From positions 439,001 to 503,000 of the forward strand of contig CALSFV010000284.1 in assembly GCA_943737045.1 (NCBI GenBank): a stretch of 64,000 nucleotides of DNA, given 5' to 3'. Both the position numbers and the translations under genes were made by a program. This DNA comes from Parapristionchus giblindavisi (Eukaryota; Nematoda; Chromadorea; Rhabditida; Diplogasteridae). The notes under the pieces are model-generated. The model did not search any database, had not been told where the DNA came from, and was given only the letters and a program-made list of their open reading frames with translations. This document shows, piece by piece, positions 45,147 to 59,963 of the stretch; the first letter of the stretch is position 1, and each line of letters starts with the position of its first letter.

Positions 45147-48100
45147 ATGGCCAAAGAGTATCAATTCAATTGGAAACCTCCAGTTAATCCATTACTTATC
45201 CAGGTATCAATTCATGCATTCTATTCTATCCATTCATTCATTCATTCATTCATTCATTCCTTATTCAGGGTAGTGTCTTCGATAAATTTGAAGATGTAGG
45301 AACATTGACTACTGCAACGGCTGTTGTAAGTTCATTATCGATTAGTATTCATATCGTATACTGTAGATAGAATATATTGATTGATTATAGACGATGGCAG
45401 ATTCATCATTGGTTGATTTGGGTGCATTTACTCGTGTAGATGATGCTGGATTCTATTTGTATTGGCAAATTGAAGGAAAGGATACACAACATATCGATTT
45501 AACCACGGTACTCATCTATTTATTGATTGATTAATTGATCTTTGATCTTTGTAAGGTATGGGAAGTACGTGTTGGACCACTGCCAAAGGAATCACGAGTA
45601 TTGTGTGAAATGGAGAGGATTGTTACATCTGGACCATTAAAGGAGAAGGTTAATTAATCATTATTATGTAGATACTGTAGTAATAGTAGTATAGAAGAGT
45701 AAGTCAGGGACAGGAGATACTTCTTTTTGTGTCTATAAAGCTATTTTATTTCGTTCAAGAAAATAATCCCAATCGAAATTTGTAGTATACTGTAGATAGT
45801 GATATACTGTACTATTAATCATTCAAAATATTAGTACTATTCAACTAATTAGTTCATTTTTTCACCTTATTTATGTTTTCATATCTGACTTATATTATCG
45901 TATTAGAAGTATATTAGTTATATTAGACGACATTTATGGTGTTATTTAACGCTATATTTTTTTATTGTATGACAAATTTGATCTTTGATCTTTAGGGAGA
46001 TGCGATAGAGGATCGAGTAGTTTGGATCTCTCATGGTACTGATATAGTCACTGCCAATCATCTATTCCTTCTTAGTGATAGTCCAGAGACAGCTAAGGTA
46101 TCACTTTGATCTTTGATCTCTATCTCATTATCTTGTCTAGATCTGGCGTTCTTCTCTGAATGACATCATAAAGCATTCTCGAATCAAATTCGTTTGTCCA
46201 ACGACTCAACTACAGAAATAGTATGTCTATGATCATATATACATCATTAGAATCATAACGACAACACCCATCCGACCTACCCGATTTAGTCAAAATTAAC
46301 TCAGAAATGAAAAAAGTGAGTAGGGAGCCTATCAACTTGGTCCCACCCGAGTTTTGCGTCCTGCCCATCCGATTTTAATTTCCAATATCCAAGGTTGCTC
46401 ACGTGTGTTTTGAATGAAATCAATGGTATACGAATACTTTTGTTCTAATTCATCCATCCATCCATATTTCATTCCATATTTTATTTCATTAATATTTCAG
46501 TTGGCGTTATTTGTGTATTTCAACGAATGAACGAAGGAAGATTCCATTGAAGAACATCATTAAATTGTTCTCATCAGGAAAAGCAGAGAAGATGGTTCAG
46601 AAGTGTATGACTGATCTTGGATTAGGAGGAGATAAGGTATTGAGATGAGATCATCTATATCATTCATTCATTCATTCGATTGAGAACTCATACAAATTAT
46701 CGCTTTGCCATTCTTTTTGTATTTATTGTATCAATGAGAATACATCATTTGTATGATTGCGAGAGAGAGATAATAAGAGTGCATGGATGAAAGTGAGATA
46801 GAGTACTGTAATTGTATTGATTATGATGTGCATGTCATCACTTCACTTCATCTTCATCTCTGATTTTCCATATCATTGTCACTTTATGTGTGCACATTGT
46901 GGGGGAATTATGCGTGCATTATAAGAATCATTATCTATCTTACCATACTCCTCTTATGTAGCTACCGTAATCCTTACACCATTCTAAATATCACATATGT
47001 CTCCAGTTCTATCTTTGGTATTTAGAAATGTCTATTTCAAATGAAAAATAGAATAACAATATATGCGCTCTAGTTGATATCTTAACATTGAGATAACTAT
47101 TCAATTCTTATCTCCTATCTCGACATTTATGCATACATAGTACATTGACTATTTACGTATATTGAAAAGTATGACTCCGCCCTCTTCTTCTATGTCTTCA
47201 ATGATTTGGAAAAGCAGAGATTCTCTTGTGTTTCGTTGTGTGAATGAATTGGTAAACGTCGTCATCATGAGATGGTGGTGTAGTGGTGTATTCCTTAGTT
47301 TGTAGTGTACTGTAGTGTGTATGGTTGTGTGTGTGAGTGTTTCATGTGTTGTTATAGTACTTCGAAGCAGTTATCGATCGATCTGTCAGTATGAAGTTAA
47401 GAAGTGCAATTCGTTGTGGTTCAAGGAAAAGAAAACGAAAGGTCCGACTATTATCTCTTCCTTTTGGTTCTATTATATATAGAATACTACGATGATCTTT
47501 GATCTCTATTTGGTTGAAATACATACTCCCTTCCTTAACCCTTCTACTTATATTCCTTCTTTTTATCCCATTCCTTCTATATTATTTTACTATTACTTAT
47601 TTATATATTGTAATGATATTGTGATTGTGAAGTGTGATTGTCTATTCTATCTCTATTGCATACCACATTATTGATTGATCATTAAGAATAATATAGTAGG
47701 CTATTTAATGTGCAGCATGTCTCAAAACGACAATGCATGAGTCGTTTAAATCGATCAATAATATACCATATTATAATATGGATGTGATAGGATATTATTG
47801 ATTGATTGATTGATTGACTATATATTTTAGGAGAAGGAAGAATTAGATGTGGAAGTATTTACATTCGAGAAGTTTCTTCGTCTTTATCATAAGATTTGTC
47901 CACGAACTGATGTACAAGAACTATTTGTACGATTGTAAGTTTATCGATTATATTCATATCGATTGATTAGATGAAGGGGGGATACTGTAATTGAATGATT
48001 CGATTGATTATAGAAGTGGGCAGAAAGAATATTTGACGAAAGAGAGATTAGTAACATTCTTGAATGATGAACAACGAGATCCACGATTGAATGAGGTACA

Positions 48101-51100
48101 TTCCATTTGATCTTTGATCTTTGATCTTTGACTATTTATAGTCTTTTAGATCCTCTTCCCCTTCTTCGATAACAATCGAGTACAACAACTTATTGCCAAA
48201 TATGAGAGTGATGATAAATATATTCAAGATGGTTAGTCCATATTTGATCTTTGATCTTTGATCTATGATGATTATATTCAGGTAAGATGTCAGGAGATGC
48301 ATTTCTTCGATTTCTTCAATCAGATGAGAATGCCTCTGTATTCTTAGATAGGATAGAAATGCATCAAGATATGGATCAACCATTAGGACATTATTATATC
48401 AATAGGTATATATTCTATCTATTGAATGAGATGATAGAAGATGTTATTCAGTTCTCATAATACTTATCTCACTGGTAGACAATATGGAGGAAAATCATCA
48501 TCTGAGATATATCGAACTGTTTGTTATTTATATTATTATTAGTATTTTTATTCGAATGAAATGTTCAATGAATGAATGTATTATTGTAGGTTCTCTTATC
48601 TGGTTGTCGTTGTATAGAATTAGATTGTTGGGATGGAACAGGGGAGAATAAAGGAGAACCTATCATTACTCATGGTAAAGCTATGTGTACTGATGTATTC
48701 TTTCGAGTAAGTTTCATTCCTTTTTTCCATCTTTTGATCTTTGATCTTTGATCTTTATCTTCAATTGTAGGATGTTCTATATCAAATTCGTGACACAGCC
48801 TTTGTTCGATCAGAATATCCAGTCATACTTTCATTTGAGAATCATTGCAGTAAAAGGTATCATATATCTCATATCATCTAATCAATCAATAATTCTTAAT
48901 TATTACAGTAATCAATTAAAGATGGCTAAATATTGTATGGATATCTTTGGTGATATGTTATTAACTCGACCATTCGATGATCATCCTGTATGGCTTATTT
49001 ATTATTATTATTAATGAATTAGCTCATTATATCATATTGAATTGTTTTGATTATAATGAATATGATATAATTGTAGCTTGAACCCGGTGCAGTCCTTCCT
49101 TCTCCCAATAAATTGAAGAGAAAGATTCTGATAAAGAATAAGAGATTGAAACCAGAGATAGAGAAACATCAACTGGAACAATTTCTGAGGTATTTCATTT
49201 GTTATCCTTCTTTATATTATGAAACCAATAGTGAGCATTGTCCTTGTGTCCATTCAATTTGTGACTATATCTTTATTCATTCTCATTTATTCTTTATCTT
49301 TATTATAGAGAGGGTAAATTGGATGAAGAGGAAGAAGTAATTGAATCACCTGAAGTCACTGATGAAACTGCTTCTCCACGTATGTTATTACCATTATCCC
49401 TCTCATCCTCTCATCATCTATCTATCATATATACATTATACTCTATAAATTCTTGGTCTTCTCCTATATCTCATCACTCTTTTCTATCTATATACTCAGT
49501 TCACTTCTTCTTTTCCTTCTTCTACTTCAATTTATTATTATATCTACTCACTCTTTTAATGCAAGATCGCAAGTAAATCAATGGATATCAATGAATCTTC
49601 TTCTCTTTTTCTGTTCTTCCTTCTCTCTATTCTTTCTTTCATCCACATTTAATTGATTCCTTGATAGAAAGAACGCACTCATTTCCCCCATTCACTATTA
49701 TATTATGAATGAATGTATATATTGTTAATCCATAATATTCTATTAGTTGTTGTTAATCTCCTTTCAATGAAGTGATTATAGAAGTAATAGATGATGATAC
49801 ATCTGGAGATGATGATCCATCAATAGAATCATCATCAAATGTTCATCATATCATATCATCTCATTCTCATTCATCATCTCGTCCATCATTGGATCGATCA
49901 TCAACTCCTCTTCTTATATCATCTGCTATTCTTCTTGATCGTTCCTTATCAACCAAAGCAGAAAGAGTATCATCAACATCATCGATTCCTTCTCGATCGT
50001 CTCCTAAATTCTCATTGAGACATGCAATGTCTGCAAAGAGAAGACAAGGTCTATCAACATCATCAACTTCTTCATCTACATTCAATCAATCATCTATTCC
50101 TTCTTCTTCATCTACTCATACTCAACATCTATCATCATCTTCTTCTTCTATTCCAGGAGGTACTTCAATACATATAGTAGTAGTAGTACAAGATATAGTA
50201 ATAGTTTCCCCCTCTCATCCTTAGTAAACACTACACAAGAAATCATTTAGACTTTAACAATAATGGAATGAATTGTATTCCATTTCATCCCTCTCATCTA
50301 TCTATTCATTCACTCTTCTATACCTTTTGCATGTCACACATTCGATGAGTACTGTAATACATATCGATCACTATCTATCTATCCATGTGGTGTGGTCAGT
50401 CGACGTATGTCAAACGTCGTCTATGCTTTCTGTGTATATGTCCATGTACTGTATCTGTGTTAGTATTGATCAATTCAGATTGATATTAAGTATTTTATCA
50501 ATGTCTAGTCTCTATATCTTTGTTCTATCTATTCTCCTTATTATCTTTAACTCGGCATATTTACCTTTCGCTATCTTTTCTCTCTCTCTTTTTCTCTCCA
50601 TTCATCTGTGCTCTCTAAGTCTCTCTCTCCCTCTCCTTCTCTCTCTCCCTCTCCTTCTCCTTCTCCCTCTCCTTTTCCCTTCTTCAGCAGGAGATCAACG
50701 TGCTCATCCAGAAGTGGATGGATCATCTACAGTAGCCTCAACAGTATCAGGAATAACATCAAAAGTGGCATCAACATCTCTTGGTGCATCTTCATCTTCT
50801 TCTACTGGTAGGTCTATCTATCTATCTCTATCTCTATCTATCCAATCAATCAATCAATATGATCTACTACACAATCTACCCCTTATGGAATGGTATAGTT
50901 GATAGATTCATTAGATATTGCATGTTACTATCCATGATACTATCAATCAATCAATCAATAATTCCCATGTCTTGTCTTGTCCTCTTTAATGTCCATAAAT
51001 GAATGAATTGTGTTGATTGATTTGTATATCTATCCCATTTGTCTTCTTTCCTATCTTTCCTTCCCTTTTCTTCCTTTTTCTTTGTCGATGAGAGCACAGT

Positions 51101-54100
51101 TGAGTAGACTTCCATTCCATTCAATCATTTATCATATTATCATTGAATCAATCGATATATTGATTGATTGATCATTTCAGGATTGGTTGATACAATGGAT
51201 AAAGTAATAGATGAAGCACATCCTGAATTGAAAGAGAAGAGTATAATATCGAAATTGAAACCATTTGGAGGAAAGAACAGGTATTTATTCTATTCATAAT
51301 ATCATATTATATTACATCCATTACTTATCTTAATCTTAGTCTTTTAATGCTTCTCTTATATCATGCATTTTATGGAATAATATAAGAGATTAGCTTATAT
51401 TAACAGAAATATTGTATATAATATAAAACACACTGTCTGAGAGAATTCAACAACCGATTTTTTTCTTGGTATTGACGAAAAATGAATTTTCCGGTTTTAT
51501 GTATGATAATTATAGGCTCCATGAGTGAAGTTCACTGGTACTTAGAAATATCTTCCAATTGAAAATTCGCATCAGGGGGTGCGTTTGGTGTAGTTTGGCG
51601 CTGTTTCCTAATAAGTTTAAAATCCAATCCAATCGATTCGGGAGTGGGCGTAATCGACTCCTTGGATAATACTAAGAAACTATTGCCGAGGAGAGTTTTT
51701 CGAGCAAAGGCCAATGAACGTTGGAATTGAAAAAAAATTACATTAAATTAATTCTCACTATTTTCCCATGGCGAACTACAATTTTTTATTTGCTTAATAG
51801 CTTCTACATGTCATTACACATCTTCAATTTAAAAAGTATAATTTTTAAAAAATTACAAGTTTATGAACGAATCAATTTTGTTCGCTGTATTCAATTGTGG
51901 TGAGGATTGGCGAGGTTTCCTAAAAAGTTTATTTCGAAACCAATCAATTCGCGAGTAAGCGCATTCGAATCCTTGTCTAATTCTAAGAAACTATTGCTAA
52001 GGAGAGTTTTTCGATCAAAGGTCAACGAACGCTGATATTGGGAATTTTCGAAAAAAATGTTTACATTAAATTAATTCTCACTATTTTCCATAATTCTCTC
52101 TATGTAGAAGCGATTGAGCAAATAAAAAGTTTACATTCGCCACGGGAAATAGTGAGAATTAATTTAATGTAAACATTTTTTTGATAATTCCCAATATCAG
52201 CGTTCGTTGACCTTTGATCGAAAAACTCTCCTTAGCAATAGTTTCTTAGAATTAGACAAGGATTCGAATGCGCTTACTCGCGAATCGATTGGTTTCGAAA
52301 TAAACTTTTTAGGAAACCTCGCCAATCCTCACCACAATTGAATACAGCGAACAAAATTGATTCGTTCATAAACTTGTAATTTTTTAAAAATTATACTTTT
52401 TTAATTGAAGATGTGTAATGACATGTAGAAGCTATTAAGCAAATAAAAAATTGTAGTTCGCCATGGGAAAATAGTGAGAATTAATTTAATGTAATTTTTT
52501 TTTCAATTCCAACGTTCATTGGCCTTTGCTCGAAAAACTCTCCTCGGCAATAGTTTCTTAGTATTATCCAAGGAGTCGATTACGCCCACTCCCGAATCGA
52601 TTGGATTGGATTTTAAACTTATTAGGAAACAGCGCCAAACTACACCAAACGCACCCCCTGATGCGAATTTTCAATTGGAAGATATTTCCAAGTACCAGTG
52701 AACTTCACTCATGGAGCCTATAATTATCATACATAAAACCGGAAAATTCATTTTTCGTCAATACCACACATATGTGGATTTTCTCAGATAGCGTGATATA
52801 AATGTGTTAATTCAATATAATAAATATGCCTTATGTGAGCTATTCCATCGATATCCCCTTTATATAAATACCTTATCCTCTAATACACTATAACCCATCT
52901 AACCTCCCTCTACCTATCCCTTCCCTTCATTCCTTTATCCCCCTTTAAACATTAAGATTAAGTATATTTAATATGATTTCAACTATCATCTTCATCATCA
53001 CCATCGATTATAATTGTTGTAATTTTATCTATCTTCCTTCTATTTCTGTCCCTAAGTATATCACACAAACAAAGAGATACTGTATTCTATTCTGGTTTAC
53101 GGTATCTCATCAAATATCGATTGAAGTATATGAAAGAACTAACTGCGCTTTATATCCATAATCTTAACTATAATTTTATAATATAATATATATGTAATGA
53201 CAAAGTGATAGTGATGGTTGACATTGATTCATTTTGATTCCAATTAATCAATTGATTCTATCGATTATGTATACATATGGGATAATGAATCTATATTCTA
53301 TTGGTTGTGTTAGTGATGTAGTTGTATTGGTCCATTAATATAAACATGAAAAGAAATGTTATATAATATGAATAATTGTATCATAATGCAAGTACTGTAT
53401 ATGTTTGGTAATTGTCTACTTGGTTTTGGGATATAATAATATAATGATAGGGAAATGGTTTAATAGCACGAGTGATGTAGATGATATGACGTTGTTGTAT
53501 CCTTCTTCTTCTTCGTATTGGGTTACGGTGGTGGTTTGATTAGACTGTGTGGCACAGAGTTACGGTATATACAGTAGTTATGGTATACGGTATACGGTAT
53601 ATGGATGGAATGGATTGATTCAGTTGGCAGAATCATTGGAACCATTTGATCGATCAGATATGAGAAGTTTCAAAGTGCATAAGAAAGGAGGAGAAGATGG
53701 AGAAGGAATAGATGGAATTCCACGATCTGTATCAACTAAAGTGAAGAAGAAGGCACGATTATCATATATTATTATCTTTTATATTATTATTAATTATAAT
53801 ATAATTGGGATATTGTCTTGATGGAATTGCACTGCATGAATTGAGTGTCTTGTGTGGTATACGGTATGGAGAGATATAATAATCAATCAATCAATATCTT
53901 CTCTTCATACAGTATACCATTCATTTGTATTGTTCCTTTATTGCATGAATTTCCTTGAGTTTGAATTCTCTTTTGTTTGCTTGAATATTCTTTTCTTTCC
54001 TTTATCTTCTTTTGTGTTTTGTCCATTACATTTTTGCTTATATCGCTTTATTATTATTCTTAATCATAATTAAGATAGCTTAACTAGATCTTTTTTCTCT

Positions 54101-57100
54101 CTTTTTGAATAGCTTTGGCTTGTATTCATGTTTAGAATTTCTTACTAATATATATCTGAGCTTTTATGTATTCTTTTATGCTTCAAAGTAGACAGAGATA
54201 CTTTGTATCTCTTCTTTTATTCATTATCTTTATCGCACTCCATCCATATTATTCTTTTCTTTTCTATGCTCTCTCTACATATTCAATTATCAATAATAGC
54301 ATACATTCATTGAAATATCGATTGGTAGATCAAAATGAATGAATGATATTGATTGATGTGCTTATATGGGATGAAGTGTTCGATGTATTCATATGAATAT
54401 ATTATAGATATAGATAGATAATATCTATCATTACAGCCTGCTCTTACTAAAGAAGAAGAAGAAAGAATATTTGCTGAATATCATTATACAGGAGCTACAA
54501 CTAATATTCATCCTTTATTATCTTCTCTTATTAATTATACTCATCCTGTTAAATTCTCTGGATTTGATGTAGCTGAAGGTACGGTATCTATAGATTACTG
54601 TAAGTGAATGATCGATTGATATTATAGCAAACAATCTTCACTTCCATATGTCTTCTTTCTCTGAATCAACTGGTCTTGGATATCTTAAACAATCTGCCCC
54701 TGAATTTGTTAATTATAATAAGAGACAATTAAGTAGAATCTATCCAAAAGGAGCTCGAGTTGATTCTAGTAATTTCCTACCCCAGGTATTATTATTATTC
54801 ATTCAGGATTACTGTAGATGTCTATCATGAAGTGATTATTCATTATAGATCTTTTGGAATGCTGGATGTCAAATGGTCTCACTCAACTTTCAAACTCCAG
54901 ATGTTTGTATGCAATTGAATCAGGTACCGTAATCTTTATCTTAGATACGGTAGTTGTGTCATATTGATTGATTGGATGTTCTTTTATTGATTGATTGTAT
55001 ATTTGTAGGGTAAATTCGAATACAATGGTAACAGTGGATATCTATTGAAACCAGATTTCATGAGAAGACCAGATCGAACATTTGATCCTTTCTCTGAAAG
55101 TCCAGTCGATGGAGTTATTGCTGCTCATTGTAGTGTTAGAGTATGTTTATTATAATCATTCATTTATAATCAATAATATATTATTGATTATAGGTTATAT
55201 CTGGTCAATTCATTTGTGATCGAAAAGCAGGAACTTATGTAGAAGTAGAGATGTATGGATTACCTACTGATACTATTAGAAAGGTATTTATCTATTCCTT
55301 TATTTTAATCTTTTCAATCGATCTATTCTAATTGAATTACTTTATTCTATAAAGTGATAGTGCACGTCTGTCTTTCTGTGTCATACATTTTTCCATCTCC
55401 CTCTCTCTCTTTTTCTCTCTCTGCGTCAATGAGCGATGATGCCGCAAAACCAAACTATGCACACTTATAGCTTCATCGTATTGTATTAGTTATAATGATA
55501 ATATGTGTTTAAGGAACATCGTACGAAGATAGTACAAGCAAATGGACTCAATCCAATCTATGCAGAGGAACCATTTGTATTCAGAAAGGTATGAATATAA
55601 TTGAATATTATTTATTTCATCTCCGTTGGACCCCTCTCCCCCCGTATAGACCGCTCACAGGAATGCCAGTATGATCTCCCCTCATTATCTATTCATCGTC
55701 ACTCCTCATGACCCATTCCCATATATCAACCCCCTCCTGTAATGATAGATTAGTCTGTAATGAGCTTGTCGTCTAGTCTTCCTTCTTACTCTTCAACTAT
55801 CTCATAATCATTGAAGGTTGTTCTTCCTGAATTGGCTGTTCTTCGATTTGCTGTCTATGATGAGAACAATAAACAATTGGGACAGAGAATAATTCCATTG
55901 GAAGGACTTCAGGTACTTCAATTATATATTCATTTATTATTATAACGTAATCCAACAATTATCTTACATGTATGTCATATTCTTTACGAGAGACTTTCTG
56001 GCTCAAGTGACATTCTCTTGGCACTTGGCCAAAAAGTGATAGGAACCGATCGGGCCCAAATCGTGCACAGATGTAGTATAGGGTGGCATGTGCTCACAGA
56101 CGGAGTTTGGGACTGTCATGTCTGCTGCTTCGCTAAATAACGTAAGTTCGATGAAGTGGCATCAAAATTTCAAAGTTTACGGATTCGTTCGATATGTGTA
56201 TACGACGAAGGGCAATAATAAGCAGGTAAATTCCACCAAGTGTCATCCCGATCGAAAACCGTTTGACCCAGAAAAATAAAAAAAAATTTTAAAAAACACA
56301 TTGAAAAAAATTGTTTTATTTTTCCTAAAATTGCCTATCGGTGAGGGTCATTTTTTATTCCTTCAATTTGACCAGTATATATGAGTGTAACTACTGTATG
56401 AAAATGAACTAAAACACAATCGTGAAATGTTACCTTATTTCCGAAAAACCACGACTAATTCGCCTTTTTTATCGCGAACTGACTGAATAAACATATGCCG
56501 GTTACGGTTATGCGAATTCGGAAATACAAAATTCACATTTTTTCGAAAAAATACTGTCATATTACACTACATATATTCATACAACAAACAAATGATAAAA
56601 GAAAACAACAGTATAATACCGAAAATCGAATGCTAAATAATAGTGATTGCTGAATTTTGAATTTCTGCATTTGGATTACGGTAGGGCGCACGATAATTAA
56701 TTTCAGTTCGCGATAAAAAGGCGAATTAGTCGTGGTTTTTCGGAAATAAGGTAACATTTCACGATTGTGTTTTAGTTCATTTTCATACAGTAGTTACACT
56801 AATATATACTGGTCAAATTGATGGAATAAAAAATGACCCTCACCGATAGGCAATTGTAGGAAAAATAAAACAATTTTTCTAAATGTGTTTTTTTAAATTT
56901 TTTTATATTTTTCTGGGTCTCACGGTTTTCGATCGGGATGACACTTGGTGGAATTTACCTGCTTATTATTGCCCTTCGTAGTATACATATATCGAACGAA
57001 TCCGTAAACTTTGAAATTTAGATGCCACTTCATCGAACTTACGTTATTTAGCGAAGCAGCAGACATGACAGTCCCAAACTCCGTCTGTGAGCACATGCCA

Positions 57101-59963
57101 CCCTATACTACATCTGTGCACGATTTGGGCCCGATCGGTTCCTATCACTTTTTGGCCAAGTGCCAAGCCATCAGCAAAATATGTTCACTGAGTCAGATAG
57201 TCTCTCTTACGGTTCATTTCTGTGATCAATATAATTAGTACTGTAATCTATGAATCAATCAATAATTCAGGCTGGATATCGTCATATTGGTCTTCGTACA
57301 GAGGGTAATCAACCAGCTGGATTAGCTACTCTATTTGTTCATATTGTATTGAAGACTTATGTTCCGGATGAATTATCAGGTATGAATATTATTGATTGAT
57401 TGATTGATCTATTGATTGATTGATTGATCTATTGATTGATTGATTGATCTATTGATTGATTGATTATATTATTTTTATTATTATTATTATATTTAGGTCT
57501 AGTAGATGCATTAGCTGATCCTCGAGCTTATCTATCAGCTCAACAAAAGAGACAAGAACAATTACATAATATGGGAGTTGAAGATAGTGATATTGTTGAG
57601 GTATCATCATTACAATTCTATATTTATAATACATAGATATACTATTTTTATTTCATATCAACTCCCTTTATCTTTGTTTTACCTTTTATCTCATATTCTT
57701 CTTTTATTTGTAGGTGCCAGCAGGAGGAAAGAACAACGTTGGTAAAGGGAAAACATTACAAAAGACAAATGGATCTGTTGGAAATCTTCTTAATGAGTTA
57801 GTTCATATATTCTATATACCCATATGTAATTATAATGATATCATTTCATCTCTTGATAATATGTAATGAATAATATCTATCTCATTATTATTATTTCCTT
57901 TATTATTACTATTTTTATTATTGTCCTGTACAATAGAATATAATGATGGAATGACAATCATCGATACTCTTTGTATCATCGTCTCTATCATTCTCTATGA
58001 TTATTGATTGATTGAAGGAATTCATCAATGACAACTCCCCGTGGAATGGATCAAACAGCTCCATCAACATCAAGATCTCATCCTGGTGAAGTTGCTGTTG
58101 GAGGATTCAAAGTGAGTTATTATATACTAATATGAAATACTAACCAAGTCTATGACTCTGTCCTAAATACTGTCGTATTCTGTACTGCCTACCATATCTG
58201 ATTACTGTATCTTCAACCTTGCCTCTCTTCATCTATTGCTAAACTTGATAATATCCTACCGAGTATAATCAATATATGTACCGTATCCATTCTTAATCCA
58301 CTGAAGACCATTGGTCGTCGTATCTTCCGTAGTTCATCACCAAAGACATCAACAACATCTATACCATCAACTAATCAATCATCTAAACTTTGTGTTGATG
58401 ATGAAGTTCGTTCATCATTTCGTCGTTCTTCATTTAGAAGTGAAAGACTACAGGTTCATATTGATGAATGGAGTAGATTATATCAAATGGATATGGTCTA
58501 TAGGATCATTCATTCCCTTCATCATTGGAATGCTTCTCTCTTCCATTCCCTCTTCCATTCCTTTCCATCTTTATCCCTTCCCTCTAGACAATCATCCTAA
58601 TAACTCCCTCTCCTTCTTCTCCTCTTTTCATTGAGCACGTTGTAGAAATGTTGATATTGATAGATGAATCAATCAATAATATCTATTTGAAGGTGGATGC
58701 AATCGATATCGGTGATCTACGAAAGGATAAAGCATTCATTAAACTACAGAAGAAACTATCGAAAGATATGGAAGAAATGAAGAGGAAACAATCTAAACAG
58801 AAGGAGAGTATACAGAAACAACAGGTACTGTATTGATTGATTGATTGGTTGGTTTGGTTGGTTGATTGATTGATTGATTGATTGATTGATTCATCGACTG
58901 CACATTAATCGATTGTTTCAAAGTAATCATTATTGTTCTTTTAGCAAACAAACGTTGATAAGTTAATGACTGATAATCAACGATCACAAAAGAGAAAAGA
59001 TCGTCATGGGAGTGGATATGGTTCAAGACATCAAAGTTTATCTGCTAAAGAATCTGATCCTGCTAAGATATCTGATAATGAAAAGGTAATTATTGATTAG
59101 TTGATCGATTAATGATTATTGATTAATTGAAGGTTCGATCTCTTGTATCATCACAAACAAATGAATGGTGTAATCTAATGACAAGACATGAACAAGAAGA
59201 ATTTGAATTGAAGAAGATTCATATCAAAGAGGAATACGAATTACTCAAGTATCATACTATTTATAATGAATATTATTTAGTAATCAATAACTTAATCTGT
59301 AATATGAAATATCTTAATCATTTCTTCTTTAATGGAGTAATATTAATGACATTTGAGGAAACTTCTTTGTGAAGCTCATAAACAACAAATGATCTCATTG
59401 AAATGTCGATTAGATGGAGAAACGAAGGAATTGAGAAGTACTCAGACTAAGAAGAGTATGGAAGATGTTAAGATGATACAAGTTGTATGTTATCCATTCA
59501 ATCAATATATCATTTATAGTAACGGATAATAGTGATAAAGTTGATAAATAGAATGAGGATTGAATGATCTTTGATCTTTGAGAGAATGAATGAATGATCC
59601 ATGATTAGATATCACTAATCATAATGATCTCATTTATAGGATAAAAGTTTCAAGTCAAAGGCAGAGAAAGATCGTCGTGTCAAAGAATTGAATGAAAAGA
59701 ATCTGAAGATGTTTGTTGAAGAAAGGAAACGTCTCGCTATGAAGTAAGTACCGTACACTCATCCCTATAACTACCGTATTATAATATGATTGATTACTGT
59801 AATGATGATTGATTTCAGAGCACAGAAACATGAAGAACAATTGGCAAAACGTCATTCAGATCAATTGGAATCATTAGAAAGAGAATGTAGTAAAGCAATA
59901 GAAAGTGAAGAATCTCATTATAGAGAAGAACTATTAGCAAGAGCTCCTGCATCGGTGGTGTAG
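45147..59963 (+). CDS. Phosphoinositide phospholipase C-beta
   Basis: Hydrolyses PtdIns(4,5)P2 to IP3 and diacylglycerol downstream of Gq-class G proteins at the plasma membrane. About 39 exons encode about 1,430 residues. In order: N-terminal PH-like region ([20 protein letters not shown]), EF-hand-like region ([20 protein letters not shown]), catalytic X box ([41 protein letters not shown]), a long Ser-rich X-Y linker (49790-50810), Y box ([35 protein letters not shown]), C2 ([20 protein letters not shown]), and a C-terminal Lys/Glu coiled coil typical of PLC-beta, ending at TAG 59961-59963. The catalytic His residues of both X motifs are present. Layout and size fit nematode EGL-8-type enzymes. 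The exon near 53620-53735 ([12 protein letters not shown]) has an uncertain donor. Two introns hold large palindromes. Confidence 0.97.
46255..46395. repeat. Dispersed repeat with CCCGATTTAG / CCGATTTT blocks, diverged copy
   Basis: Lies in a PLC-beta intron and shares CACCCATCCGA, ACCCGATTTAG and CCATCCGATTTTAATTTCC blocks with the 34410-34830 family. Termini are undefined. Confidence 0.55.
51430..52795. mobile_element. 1.3-kb near-perfect palindrome (foldback element) in a PLC-beta intron
   Basis: Arms of about 650 bp meet with almost no spacer at about 52116. The 60-codon frames at 51532-51714 (-) and 52519-52701 (+) are identical, which shows how similar the arms are. Core ends are GGTATTGACGAAAAATG and its complement; a weaker inverted stretch (CTGTCTGAGAGAA) extends outward. 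The 60-aa frame is not supported as a gene. Confidence 0.93.
55985..57209. mobile_element. 1.2-kb foldback element in a PLC-beta intron
   Basis: Arms of about 500 bp (55985-56492 and 56700-57209) are inverted copies with small differences around a roughly 200-bp spacer. Ends read GAGAGACTTTCTGGCTC against its complement with mismatches. The inner part contains ACTAATTCGCC and TATCGCGAACTGA. No transposase seen. Confidence 0.92.
57384..57470. repeat. (ATTGATTG) simple repeat in a PLC-beta intron
   Basis: Repeated ATTGATTGATTGATCT units; ATTGATTG runs are the commonest intron filler throughout the window. Confidence 0.85.

Noticed and set aside
51532..52701. Identical 60-codon frames in both arms of the palindrome as a conserved gene
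   Set aside because: The frames are duplicated by the palindrome itself; identity reflects arm similarity, and there is no domain or splice support.
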